From Microplitis mediator (taxonomy: Eukaryota; Arthropoda; Insecta; Hymenoptera; Braconidae), in contig NC_079975.1 in NCBI RefSeq assembly GCF_029852145.1, positions 10,625,264-10,689,263 of the forward strand: DNA of 64,000 bases, given 5' to 3'. Of this stretch, positions 45,706 to 57,291 are shown in pieces; position 1 is the first letter of the stretch; each line of letters begins with the position of its first letter. The notes beneath the pieces were generated by a model. That model did not search any database, was not told the DNA's origin, and saw only the letters and a program-made list of their open reading frames with translations. The translations under genes were made by a program, and so were the position numbers.

Positions 45706-47244
45706 TTTAAAAAAAATTTATTTAATACAAAAACTTATAGATCCATGTCAATGAATGTATACTTGTATTCCTGAGGAATTGAAGCCGATTGAAATCATAA
45801 TTTAAATCATTTTCTTTAATCGTATACTATGAACACTTAGAAGTCGACAGCGCGTCAAAATTTGAGCGGCCTTTTAATTCTGTCTTTTGAATTTTTTTTC
45901 TTTTGATGCTTATCACATTTCTCAGCATTGAAACGATCTCACAGTTAAGCATGAAAAACGCGATCGATTAAAATTTAGAAAGGATTTAATATATTTTTTT
46001 TTTTCAAGACTTACAAATACACTAAGACATGAATTTCAGAAGATTATTTTTTATTTAATCGTAAGCAATTGCAGTGTGTATTTTTGAATTCCCTAACATT
46101 TCCCATAATATAAACAAATATAGTTCCTTAGGTAAGTAGTAAGTCCACAAATGTTTAAAAGATGACAATGTTTTTGTTTCAGGAAGTTTATTTAAATTTT
46201 TCGTGTAGAGGCAATAAGTTCAAAATTACAGGCAATTTTATGCCAATTTTTATTAAAATGTAACTTTCAAGCTTCGTAACTGGAGAATTATTAGTTGTAC
46301 AAACTTGACTTTAATAAATTTTTTTGTAGCAAATATTATGTCGTGTATAAGTTTGATATTCATTTTTTCCAGAAAAATTCAGCTGAAACTGACAACAAAA
46401 ATTTCCCATGTTCTTAAATATCGAATTTTTTAATGCCTAAGCCTCTAATTGACTTAGAACTTTTTTTTATGAATTATCAGTTTTTCAACTAGGAGAGAAA
46501 TAAAAAAATTACTGCAAAATGAAACACCTTTATGCAGATACATACAGACAACCACACATTTCTCTGCAAATAATCAGAGTAGTTTTCTAGAACCTTAAAA
46601 TATTGACATCTCATAAAAAGTCGGATTTCTCGAAAAAAGTTGGAAATGAATTATTACTGTGACAATTTATAATGATGTCAAAGTCACTTTAGTTGTTCCC
46701 CGATGAGATATAGAAGAGAATTATATTAAAGTAAATATTGTTAAGACAAAACTTGAAGAATGATGAATTTTGATATGGATGAATATTTAAATCTCCATAT
46801 TATCAAATGTTTACAATGAACGCAAATTGTAGAATTTTCTTCAAAAAACTATCTTTCGATCGCCAATAGGATAAATCATTTACGATAGAAACAATAATTC
46901 GAAAATTTTACGATTTTACTTCATGTGCGATTTAAATGGGAAATAACAAAAAAAACAAATTGACAGTTCTCATAAAGTTTACTATTGAACTCATATTATT
47001 GAGCTCGATTTTCGAGTTCAAAAGTCTTTAAATGTATAGAAGTGAGTAGCTTGGATGAAAATATAATTTATCAATCTAAAATAGCCAATCGACTAAAGGA
47101 GCAAGTTGCGCATGACCGAATCAGCATATTTAACAGTGTTCTAGTGTTAAAATTTTCGAAATCATAAAAATTTAACTTTGAAATTGAAAAAAAACCCTTT
47201 TCAGATACCCATAAAATTTCCTAAAGGGTCGAAGCGTTTTGCAT
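45706..47244. other. Gene-less stretch
   Basis: AT-rich sequence without a supported gene. GAGCTCGATTTTCGAGTTC at about 47000 is a short palindrome like those at 43860 and 52500. Confidence 0.45.
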
Positions 47245-47700
47245 TGTCCTGGTGGCTTTAATTATAGTAGAATTATAATAAATTCTGCCCACCGTATTTG
47301 ACGATGAAACCTACCGTAAAATTTGTTAATTCTACCCTCTAAAAATGAATTAGTGAAATTCACTGCGACAGTGGATAGTGACTATTTCTACAGCTATACC
47401 ACTAATTCAACCAGTGGTATACTTATAGCTGGTTCCCAGTGAATATTCACTAATTCGAAGTGAATTCCACGGATTCATTTTTAGAGAGTACCGTAATTTA
47501 TAATGTATAACTGTAATTTACGATGAATTCACCTATTTTACGATATACTTATCGACCTTACGTTTCATTTACCGTGTTTACGTTAGGCATTTACCGTAAG
47601 ACTACAATAGATTTACTGTAGTTTACAGTATATCGGTATAAAACCGTAATTTACGGTATTTTATCGTAATTTACCATAAATTAGCTCCACCAGAATGGCC
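47245..47700. mobile_element. Second TTTACGGTA array element
   Basis: Left CCTGGTGGCTTTAATTATAG is matched inverted by TAAATTAGCTCCACCAG at the right. The interior carries ACCGTAAAATT, TTTACGGTATTTTA and TTTACCGTAAG words in both orientations. A CTCTCTAAAAATGAAT MITE (47333-47491) is nested in it. Confidence 0.6.
47333..47491. mobile_element. CTCTAAAAATGAAT MITE, copy 1
   Basis: CCTCTAAAAATGAATTAGTG at the left, ATTCATTTTTAGAGAG at the right. The centre is a palindrome around CCACTAATTCAACCAGTGG. Sister copies are at 47793-47957 and 61528-61674. Confidence 0.8.
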
Positions 47701-47792
47701 GTTAGCTGCATTGTGTATTTTAAAAAAAATTTTTACCCGTGTATACACATATAGATAGGAAATTTAATGTCAAATCACCTATTTTTAATTTT

Positions 47793-47957
47793 ACTCTCTA
47801 AAAATGAATCAGTGAAATTCACTGCAAATTAGTGAATATGCACTGAGAAACAGCTACAAGTATACAACTGGTTGAATTAGTGGTATACTTATAGCTGTAG
47901 AAATAGTGGTTATCCACTGATTCGCAGTGAATTTCTCTAATTCATTTTTAGAGAGTA
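47793..47957. mobile_element. CTCTAAAAATGAAT MITE, copy 2
   Basis: ACTCTCTAAAAATGAATCAG and TAATTCATTTTTAGAGAGT are inverted ends. The central AACTGGTTGAATTAGTGGTA matches copy 1. Confidence 0.85.
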
Positions 47958-48050
47958 TTTTTTTTTATTTTTGGTTTGGCTCATTTTTTCAGATGTTTGT
48001 GTGTGTTGACAGGTCCTTTAAATCTTAGCACAATCACTGTAAGCTAGTGA

Positions 48051-48394
48051 CCCATGAAAAAACTTTTCTGATCAGCTTATATATAGTTTGATATGGTATA
48101 TATGGTCGTATTAGAAAATTGTTTAAAGATGCATGGTTACATCTCCCCTAATATGGTTATATATATTCTTATATAATTTTTTTATATGGTCTTATATGGC
48201 TTGACATATGTACCCTGATATTCTCATATCTGTTTATATTGAAAAATATTTTACCGGAATATACAAAATCATATGCGCACATATCAGGCTATTTTTGGCT
48301 GTATGTATTAAAACTTGAATTCCTTATTGACACATCAATATGGATTATTTATATTTGGCCATACTAGGCCTTATTAGAAAATTTTTTCAAGGGG
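48051..48394. mobile_element. CCCATGAAAAAA-ended ATATGG array element
   Basis: CCCATGAAAAAACTTTTCTG and AGAAAATTTTTTCAAGGGG are inverted ends. The interior repeats TATATGGT, CATATGTAC and ATATGGTTATATATAT words. It is similar in design to 18082-19285. Confidence 0.5.
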
Positions 48395-50440
48395 TGTTGA
48401 ATTTTTTAGTAACACAAAAATTTGTTGATTTAATTTATCAGAGAAATTTATAACTTCTGGATGATTCATGGTAACAAAATTTTCATAGAGGTCATTTTAT
48501 TTGTCTTGTTACAAGGTTTGAAAAAAAAAAAAAAAAACATCCATAACACATTTATTCACAGTTTTTTTTTATTTGAATATGAGTTTTGATTTTCGTAAAG
48601 TACCATATTTTATATCACCTTGGGATTTAAATATTTTTTATTATTTATTATTTCTTAGAATTTTTTTCTTTTTTGGCGAGATTACATTTTTATGTCATCT
48701 ATGTTTCAATAATTACTATCCAATTAAATAGTAGGCGTGGCAATTCCAAAGTCGTAATCATAAAAAGTACGGAAGTTTTACATTTAGTTTCATTATTCCA
48801 TTTTTCTATAGTAAAATTTAGTATTTTTTATAATTATAACTCTATTTTTATGTGTGCTACTCAATTTAATAGTTATTGTGCAAAAAAAAAAAAAAAAAAA
48901 TTATAATTGAAAAGCATAAATAATAAAAAGTGACAAACAATCCAAAATGTCGTACTTTAAGAAACGTCAAGTCGTTTTACTCTATCTTGTTAAAGTGAAC
49001 AAACGATACTATCCTTGTTGCGCACCGGAATTAATGAAAACTTCGTCCACACTTTTTACATAAAGAAATGAAAATTTTCGAAAATTAAAAACGTAGATTA
49101 CGAGATGTTAGAATAATGCATCAATCCTTGTTCTTCTTTTTGGGTTCGAATGTTTTTTTTTGTTTATTGAGAAAAATACTTGGACGAAAATAACTATTGA
49201 CCCTCTAAGAAAATCAAATTTTAAATTCAAACTCGACAATAACTGTGAAGAAATCATTCCTTTTAGATATTCTTTCAGAAATTTAATTGCAAGACAAATG
49301 AAATTCCCTCTATAAAAACAATTTTTAATCTACCAGAAGTTATAAATTTTACTAATTTATAATCACAATTTTTATGAATTACTGAAATTTTTAAAACTCA
49401 TAAATTGACAATGATTTAGCGCAAAAAAATGAAAAAGTAAGTTCCTTTCCACACATAATAATATTTAAAAACAGAAGCCAATCCAAAAATTTAAAAAATA
49501 GGAAATTTGGTAAGGAATGACCCATATATATAAATATATATAGCAATATGGTGATTATTTTCGTACTTTATTTAAATTCGATGATTTTTTTAACAGTAAT
49601 AACTTCTTAAGTAATCTAGTAAAATCATGTAGATTTTGTCTTATTGACATTGTAATCAATAATACAATTCAAACCTTTGATTTTTCTGTCATACCTACTC
49701 TTTTAACTTTTTCTTATGAAATTTTAATCACTTGAAAATGTAATACTGATATTCGAAGTACTTTAAAATTTTCGAGGGATTCGTTTAAAAAAAATGTTCG
49801 ATTGTTTTGATAAAAATAGTCATAAATCAAATTATGGCTAAATTTAAAAACAAACGTAAGTACTAGAAAGAAAAAAACAATTATCTTACTCGACGAAACA
49901 AATGAAAAGTCTTAAACAGATCTACTAAAGTTCCAGTAGATCTATTTAGACATGACACTTTTTTGAGAGTCTATACTTGTACTCAGATCAATTACATCAG
50001 ACGTGATTCTCTTACTTTTTCCGGGCATAATAATAACACACACTTGCTCACAAATTATATACTTTGATATTTTACGAAGCATCTATTTTAATCAAGAGGT
50101 ATCGAGACCCATGTTTTATTATAAATCTCATGATTGAAAAATTGAAATATAAACGCGATCGATAAAAAATGTCCGAGTCGGTTGGACATGACTTTATTTT
50201 TACGGGATACTAATGTTAATACAATTATTATTATTGTTAATATAATAAATATTATTAATTTATATGGTTACCAAAGATTTGGTTCCAATTGATGCATTGG
50301 TCAGACTGTGTATTAATGTGTATTAATCGAACAGATATGAAAAGACTTTTGGCGTTATCTTGTAAATTTTATTTAATTTGTGCCGACTTATTTGTTATGA
50401 TTGATATCTTACCAATAGTTTGACAAATTTCATTAAATAT
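48395..50440. other. Gene-less stretch
   Basis: AT-rich DNA with poly-A runs (48522-48538, 48881-48900). No exon, RNA gene or element end recognised. If the exon at 50441-50710 is terminal, part of this would be its 3'UTR. Confidence 0.45.
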
Positions 50441-50710
50441 TTAAAGTTCGTTACGTTTTAAAATTTGATCATCATCACTAACTTCACCATCAGTTTCAAC
50501 TCCGTGTTCACGATCATTTGATTGTGGTTGATTTCCTTCTTCAGTGTCTGCATTACTTGTTGGAGTACTTTGTTCGATTCTAGTTGAATTCATTATTGTT
50601 GAAGACGTTGTTTCAGTCGTCGAATTAGATTTATTTTGTATACTTTTGTTATTTGGCTCAGGTGAAGCTGATTCCTCACTGCTAGGTGAACCGGGAGATG
50701 ATATTATCAC
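50441..50710 (-). CDS. Candidate terminal exon, acidic Ser/Glu-rich tail (possibly of syd-1)
   Basis: A TTATGTACAG acceptor at 50711-50720 opens directly into VIISSPGSPSSEESASPEPN, followed by a Ser/Thr/Asn-rich region and GEVSDDDQILKRNEL to a stop at 50441. The 90-codon run, strong acceptor and low-complexity acidic composition look like a real last exon. It lies on the same strand downstream of syd-1, but the last syd-1 exon I can place ends in phase 1 and this one needs phase 0, so an intermediate exon would be required. Confidence 0.5.
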   Translation of the reverse strand: MIISSPGSPSSEESASPEPNNKSIQNKSNSTTETTSSTIMNSTRIEQSTPTSNADTEEGNQPQSNDREHGVETDGEVSDDDQILKRNEL

Positions 50711-51039
50711 CTGTACATAAGTATTTCATCAATGTATTATAAAATTAAAGTTTATAATCAATAAAGAAAAATAGTTAATAATAAAATGCTGCTAATAACG
50801 TGTGACGAGACGATCATCATTTTTGTTATATATTATTTAAACTATTCACGTGGCTGTTCAGAGGAAGATTTTTTTTGTTATGGGTTGTTTCAAGGACCAA
50901 GAGTCGAGGAGAGAATTATTCGTAAGAATGCTTCACCGAGAGCCTCACGTGATGTGCTTACGGGCCTGGAGGAACTTAAATCGACCCACCAGTTCGATCT
51001 GTACTATCGGTGTTTTCTCTTACTATCTAATCAGTTGAG

Positions 51040-51190
51040 GGACCTTGTTTAGAAAATCTCAGAGAATATAATAGATTCTCATAAATTCCCATAGAGATTT
51101 TATAAAAATGAATGAGTTCTATACGAAGTGCTATAGTTAAGTATAGGGCCTTATCCATACTGCTATAAGAATCTATCGGATTTTTTAAGA
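51040..51190. mobile_element. AACATC-family MITE-like repeat, copy 2 (inverted)
   Basis: TTTAGAAAATCTCAGAGAAT, AATTCCCATAGAGATTTTAT and AAGAATCTATCGGATTT match the reverse complement of 6962-7117. Confidence 0.6.
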
Positions 51191-51935
51191 AGGGGATATT
51201 CATAGTAGGGTGGCAGGAGCGACACTGTTCGAGCCTATTTGGCGCGTCCACTAGGGTGGAGCGACAAAATCAATTAAACGGTTAATAACCTGTATCGACG
51301 TCTCATCCTAGATAGTGCTGCATCCATATATCAGCAGTCGCCATGTGGAAGTTGATGGACAACTTCGAGGGTAGCAGGGAGGAGGATATTCTTCTCTAGA
51401 CTACCATTTAAGTGTACAAACACATTTATTTTTGTATTATTAAAATCTAATTATTTTAATGGAATCTGTTTATCCAAATTTCTGATGATTATTCCTTACC
51501 GTAATTACTGACTGTATTGAGGATATTATTTCTATGGGCCGAGAGATCGTCTGATTGGTATTTGTTAAAAGAAAGTTATTCGTCGTTATAATCAAGAATT
51601 GAGCGATTTATATTACACGAGATAAATTATTCACACCTATCTGAGTAGCTAATAAGATATTCTACTGTAAAATCACCAGATAAATCAGATCATTTCGGTG
51701 AGTGACAACACGGGTCAGCCTTCAGGAAGAATATTGTCGTATTAACAGGGTTTATCAGATATTTTCTGCTGGGTTTTTTTCGGAAACAAAATTTCTAAAT
51801 ACAAACTACAGACTGCACATTGATGCATTACTTGTCTAATCTAGCGAAGTGCGCTTTAATTTTTTGATAATATTTGTTTGTTTAAAAAAAAACTCGGCCA
51901 AAGTTTTCATTTATTGCACAAGTGCAACAAAGATA
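51191..51935. other. Gene-less stretch with a GC-richer block
   Basis: 51190-51400 is less AT-rich (GGTGGCAGGAGCGACACTG, GGTAGCAGGGAGGAGG) and may be a retroelement fragment. I cannot assign it. No gene called. Confidence 0.3.
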
Positions 51936-53612
51936 ATAGGGGAAAAGAGGGTCAATTGAACCAGTATGCTTAAAAAATCGAAAATAATAAAAAAGTGAGT
52001 CGTCCTTTTAGAATTATATTTGAATACACTAAACCTTAGTTTGACAAAAATTTGGAACCATTGTGATGATTTAATTTTGAAAAATTCAAGTTTTTATGTT
52101 TTTAGGCATCTGAACTTTTTTTCAACTCTTAACAAATTGTTTAATAATTTTTTAATTTTCAAATGTAATCTTAAAATTTTTTTTGTAATACCTTCTCACG
52201 TATATTATTCATAAATTTCTAACTTTACTTCTAGTAAAATAGTTCTTGAATAATTTTTTTTTTACTAATTATTTAAATAAAATTAGATGGATTCAATTGA
52301 ACCAGTACTCTCAGGGACGGTTGAACTGCACGAGCCGCACTGTGAGCATCTGACATGCGCGAGCATCTTGACTGAATGTGAAAAAAAAGCTAAATTAGTA
52401 ACCTATAAAAAAAAAATCGATCTATCGGTTGACCCTACGGGACAGCCCTAAAACCCCGCTATTTTCGAGCTCCTTGAGCTCGGAAACATTGTTGTGAATA
52501 CATTTCCGAGCTCTTCGAGCTCGAAAATACTTTAGTATGCCGTTGTTTTCGAAAAAAAACGTTTATTACCAGTTTTTCTCCAACGATATCTCTCAAACGA
52601 ATTGACCGATTGAGACGGTTAAGGTGGCAATTGACGCGTTTTATTGAGTCCTAAAGCTGATCAGATTTTGGAATTGATTTATCTGATCGTTTTTGAAATA
52701 TTTCAAAAAAACTAAAAGAAAACATTTTTTTTATTTCTTTCGACAACGGTTTCTTTTGAACGAATGAACCGATTTTGATGGTTGAAGTGGCATTCGACGC
52801 GGCTTATAAAGTTTTAGAGCTGATTAGATTTTTGAATCAATCCATCGAGCACATTACAAGTTATCCAAAAAAAAAAAAAACATTTTTGAAAAAATTTTAT
52901 TTTTAGAATATCTCCGAACGAGCCCTACCGATCAAGCTCAATTTTTTCAGCTTTTAGATATTCACAAGCCGCGTCGAATTCCACCGTGACGATCAAAATC
53001 GGTTCATCCGTTCAAAAGTTACAGATATGTACGTACATACATACATACATACATAAACTCGGACGTCATCTTGAAATTAGTCAGATTAGCTTCCGAGAAC
53101 CTCAAAACGTCAAGATCTCTTAGAAATTCGATTTTCGAAAATCGGACCGAAACCAATAACTTCTCGAATTTTAAAAATTTCCAATTTTCTTAGCGGGAAG
53201 TTAAATATAATTATATTGACAGAAGTTTTAAAAGTGATTGTTATAACATATAATGTTTTATAAAATAATTAATATTATTAGACGTGTTGTAATTTTAGTT
53301 TTGAGCTGTAATGAATAGTAAATTATTCATCAAAGTCATTCGTTTGTGGTTCTAATACTCTTGGTTCAATTATCCCCGACTAGTGGTTCAATTGCCCCTA
53401 CAAAAGGGACGATTGAACCATTTGATGCAGTTGTACGATTTCGTATTTATTAAAAATTTTTATCATTTGTTAAGATATGTGCTTATGAGAAATGATAGTC
53501 TATATAATAAAGTATAATTTCATTTTTAAAAAAGTTATCATTTTGCTTTTATTTATCTCTAAAAAAAAATTTTTCAAGTATTTTTGGTTCAGTTGACCTC
53601 CCTTCTCCCCTA
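51936..53612. mobile_element. GGTTCAATTG-containing element with AGGGGA ends
   Basis: ATAGGGGAAAAGAGGGTCAA with TTGAACCAGTAT at the left is matched inverted by TTGGTTCAGTTGACCTCCCT and TCTCCCCTAT at the right. GGTTCAATTGNCCC words recur inside (52290, 53360-53420). Dispersed-repeat units (52560-53060) and a GAGCTC palindrome block (52430-52550) are nested. No intact reading frame. Confidence 0.6.
52560..53180. repeat. Dispersed ACGCGT repeat, longest copy set, with TACA microsatellite
   Basis: At least three diverged units of TGACCGATTGAGACGG, GGCAATTGACGCGTTTTATT and AGCTGATCAGATTTTGGAAT, then a distinct tail with TCAAAATCGGTTCATCCGTT, a (TACA)n run at 53030-53055 and TCGGACGTCATCTTG. It is the fullest version of the family seen at 10260 and 12190. 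Confidence 0.65.
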
Positions 53613-54520
53613 TCGTTCATGGACTTGAGTTTAATGAAGAGAAAAGTGCGAACCTCTCTTAAGCCTCAACGTAAGAGTTAATTATTGGGTCCTCAGCCAT
53701 TTCAAACCCCGATTACCTTCGATGTAAATAAATCGAATACTGAATTGGTATATGATAAATAAATGGTTAATGATCTTGAGTAGATTGATTGTGTGGAGAT
53801 TCAGTTAAATAAATAAATTTCAAACGTGTAACTTATATTTCACCGTTTTCGAATGAGGAATAAGTTGCACTGTTTCAAATTATATCAAGTTATTGAATAC
53901 TCAGTAGTAACAAAATAATATTTAATAATCTACGCACTCGAACTGCGAGTATCTATTTTTGTTTTGCCAGTTGGAACAAGCTAATCATAGAGCAAGATAA
54001 GTTAACGAATTCGGATAAGTCACTTACTTTACTGCCCTAAATGTGTAATATACTATTTTCATGATACCAGCATTGACACTTAAAGTTTCAGTGTCTCCAG
54101 AACCAGACGAAATAAGCTAATTTCAAGCCGATGCTCCAAACAACTGCTAGCGAATTCGTAATTCACAAATACTTTCATACAGTGGGCCGAAACATACGTG
54201 TTTTTTCCCTTGAGAAGAAACACAATTGTTTCTGCCCGGTGTTAGTTATATTTAATGTTCATTTGCAGCCTTATTACTCTCATTTATTTACTTGTCACTC
54301 CAGTTTACTCATTTCATTTTTTAAGTGACAGTTTTAATTAATCAAATAAAATTTCTAAAAACTGAGTGAAAATAATATTTTCGTCTTATTTGCCATTTAA
54401 TAAGTGACTGTAAATCACACATTTCTCATTCTCTAACAGTTTTCCGCATCATCGGCTTGAAATTAACTTGTTTTTTACTGGCTGCTGACATTGAATCTTG
54501 AAGTTCCGATGCAGGTAATC

Positions 54521-54637
54521 ATGAAAAATATAGTGTGTGACTCAGGATAAAACTCTATTTCAGACTAGGGTGAAGTTGGCTGCCTGAGCCGCAGGCGAGG
54601 GCTGACATCACCTGCAGTCACACACCATATTTTTCAT
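54521..54637. repeat. ATGAAAAATATAGTGTGTGA foldback
   Basis: ATGAAAAATATAGTGTGTGA at the left is mirrored by TCACACACCATATTTTTCAT at the right, with a GC-rich centre containing GGCTGCCTGAGCCGCAGGC. A one-ended relative is at 14330-14400. Confidence 0.7.
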
Positions 54638-54779
54638 AAGAATATTTTATATCGAGATTATTATCAAGTGAGATATTTTTAATTAAATGAGATATTTTTG
54701 AATTAAGAGTTTTTTGACTGAGATTTTATTACTGAGATCATTGAGATGAGATATCACGGTAAAAAATATTTTGCGGATA

Positions 54780-55310
54780 TCACTATGCCAGTATGAGCGT
54801 GAACGCCATACTGTATGGTATCGAAGATTTTTATACGTTGTAAAATTGTCTGCATAGATGATTCGATCAATGCGGGAATTGTAACATTGGCGATAGTTGC
54901 CGCGGACGCTGCAATGTCAGTATGGCCGTCAGGCCCATATTGCGTTGCCGTGTCCACAATACTTCTGGCAAATAAACCTAGTCTAACTACATCTATATAG
55001 TTTTAGTGGTAATACGATAGTTATATTATAGTATACATTGATTGACACGCCAAAAATTACGGCGGGAAAAACTAGTAGTAGCATTGTGCCCTCGGCATTG
55101 TAGTATGGGTCTCAGGGCCATGCTGTTTTGCCGTGCCTGATATGCATACGTGTGAGCAATACAATAGCTGCAGTACTATACAGTATAGTAAATAACGCCA
55201 GACTTCTGGGACTCGTTACAATACTGCCTTGGAATATTTCTAATACTATTTTAGTATCTGTCTTGGGACCATACAAGTATGGTGTTGAACGCCATGCATT
55301 TATTACCGTG
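54780..55310. repeat. Diverged array of AGTATGG...GCCAT...CCGTG units
   Basis: Units begin near 54788, 54914, 55103 and 55274. Each contains AGTATGG, a short centre, a GCCAT or CCCAT word inverted to it, and usually TTGCCGTG or TTACCGTG. Two units share ACTTCTGG further on. The layout resembles the subterminal repeats of the large MULE, but the sequence differs. The open frames here are products of the array. Confidence 0.45.
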
Positions 55311-55603
55311 TATAAATGGCATGCGCTCTTTCGTCGATTCGTACGGAGAAATGATAATTAAGTAAAGTAGGAATTTAAGCGACATAAATGACAGAAAAGA
55401 TTAGTAAAAAATAATGTGAAAATAGGAGATCCTGTACTTTTTTCAATTTACGTAACTAATTAATTGATTATTTAATTACGTAATGAGAAATCTGTTTTTA
55501 CTTATTCTATATTTTTGTCATGGCAAAAAACTCATGAGACTAATGATCAAACTGATAATGAACTGGCTATTATCTGGGGGGAAGAACCTTAAGGATCGAG
55601 TAC

Positions 55604-55666
55604 CTGTGCAGAAGCGTTGTCTCTGTGCTGTCAGCTGTTTGGTAGAGTTGGCAAATTGCGTTAGCT
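55604..55666 (-). CDS. RhoGAP100F: syd-1 candidate small exon
   Basis: ELTQFANSTKQLTAQRQRFC lies between a TTTATTTAG acceptor and a GTACTC donor and keeps phase with the previous exon. If it were read through, the frame stops about 27 codons later. Support is splice context only. Confidence 0.5.
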
Positions 55667-57208
55667 CTAAATAAATATCATAAGAAAAGAAATAAATAAT
55701 TAAAATGAGATCAGCCAAGCAACTTTCTGAATGACTTTTTTCTAATTTATTGTTTAACATAATCGATGAAAAACGAATAAAAATATTAAAAAAAAAAAAA
55801 AAAAAAAAATTTGAAAATCTCCGTACGAGTGCATCCCACATAATAAAATGCATAGAATAATATAAATAGAAATAAAATTTGTGCACAAGCCTATCATTTT
55901 TTTTTAATTTTTCATAATTATGATTATTTTGTTTTTTTAAATTTTTAAATCTGTCGAATTTAATACCTGATTTGATTTGCCCTGTAGTGGTGGACGAGTT
56001 GATGGGGCGTATCCCATAGGAGCTAAACTGAGAGATGGATGATGAAGTGAGAGTGGCGGCTGCCAAGGCTGCGCGGTTCGAGTTAATGTGCCCTGATATA
56101 CAGGATTTTGTTGTTGCTGGGATAACTGATGAAGTTGTGGTAGTGATGGATGGTGATTGCTGATAATATTGCTGCTGCTGGTACTGCTGGTAAGCCCGAT
56201 TGCTGGCGTAACTCGAGGAAGTGTTGAACCGACTGAAGAAATCTTCCGAACTGTCTGTGACAAAATCCGCTGATTACTCAGTTCATGTCAAATGTAAGCT
56301 ATACATTCATTGAAAACATTACCTGACTTGACTGGCCATATCTCAAGAAGGTATTTCAGAACTGCAATGGGTTGTTGAAAATCTAAAAGCGATGAGTCAT
56401 CTGAATGTAACATTAATACTGGTCCGAAACAAACCGCCAAACTGGCTGGTGACATTTTGTTACATTGTGACAACACCAATGCTAAATGATCCAATAAATA
56501 TATCAAGGTACACTAGAACCAAAAAAAAAATATTAGAGGTATAGATAATGGAAAATAAATTGAATTACAGACAACTGATTTTTACCTTATTCACTTTTGG
56601 TAAACAGTCAAGAATGCTAAACATGAGTTTAGCATTACCTTGTGGATCATCTGGGAGACATACAGCTAATGCATCAACCATCATTTGATAGAGGCACTTA
56701 GTGAACAGTGGTTCTGGTAGTTCTCTTAAATAATCTTTAAGTACTCCCGTAATGACATTAATGTCAGGCACATTATCAGGAGAAAGATCTACTGATCTAG
56801 CATTGCGCTCAAAGGCCTCTCTAAGTATTCTTTTCTTAGTAGCTGATCCACAAAGCCTATACAAACCAATTATATCAAGTCCTCGTCTTTCAACTTCTTC
56901 AACGCAGCGCCAGACGATTATTGGAATATTTATTGCATTGTTCATTGCCAATGCTGTGGAAACCCCACCAGGCACTCCACCAGTTTTACTCTCTCTACTG
57001 ACCTTAAATTGCACACAAAATCAAAAATTCAATATCAGGACAGTATGGCTCTACGTAAAACGGTATTTATTAAGACTTAGATGATGATTCTAATTTCAAA
57101 GTCTATTATCATCTAACATTTATCTAGTATGGATAAACTAACAAATATTTCAATGTGATTTAAACGGAAAATCGAATTTTTTGATGAGCTAAGTCTGTAA
57201 TTGACTGA

Positions 57209-57291
<83 letters not shown>

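Noticed and set aside
50786..51052. Overlapping plus-strand frames of 62 and 88 codons
   Set aside because: Several frames are equally open on both strands over a short stretch and the 3' part runs into a MITE-like repeat; no protein family recognised.
54754..55361. Several small open frames downstream of syd-1
   Set aside because: They overlap on opposite strands within a diverged repeat array and carry no domain features.
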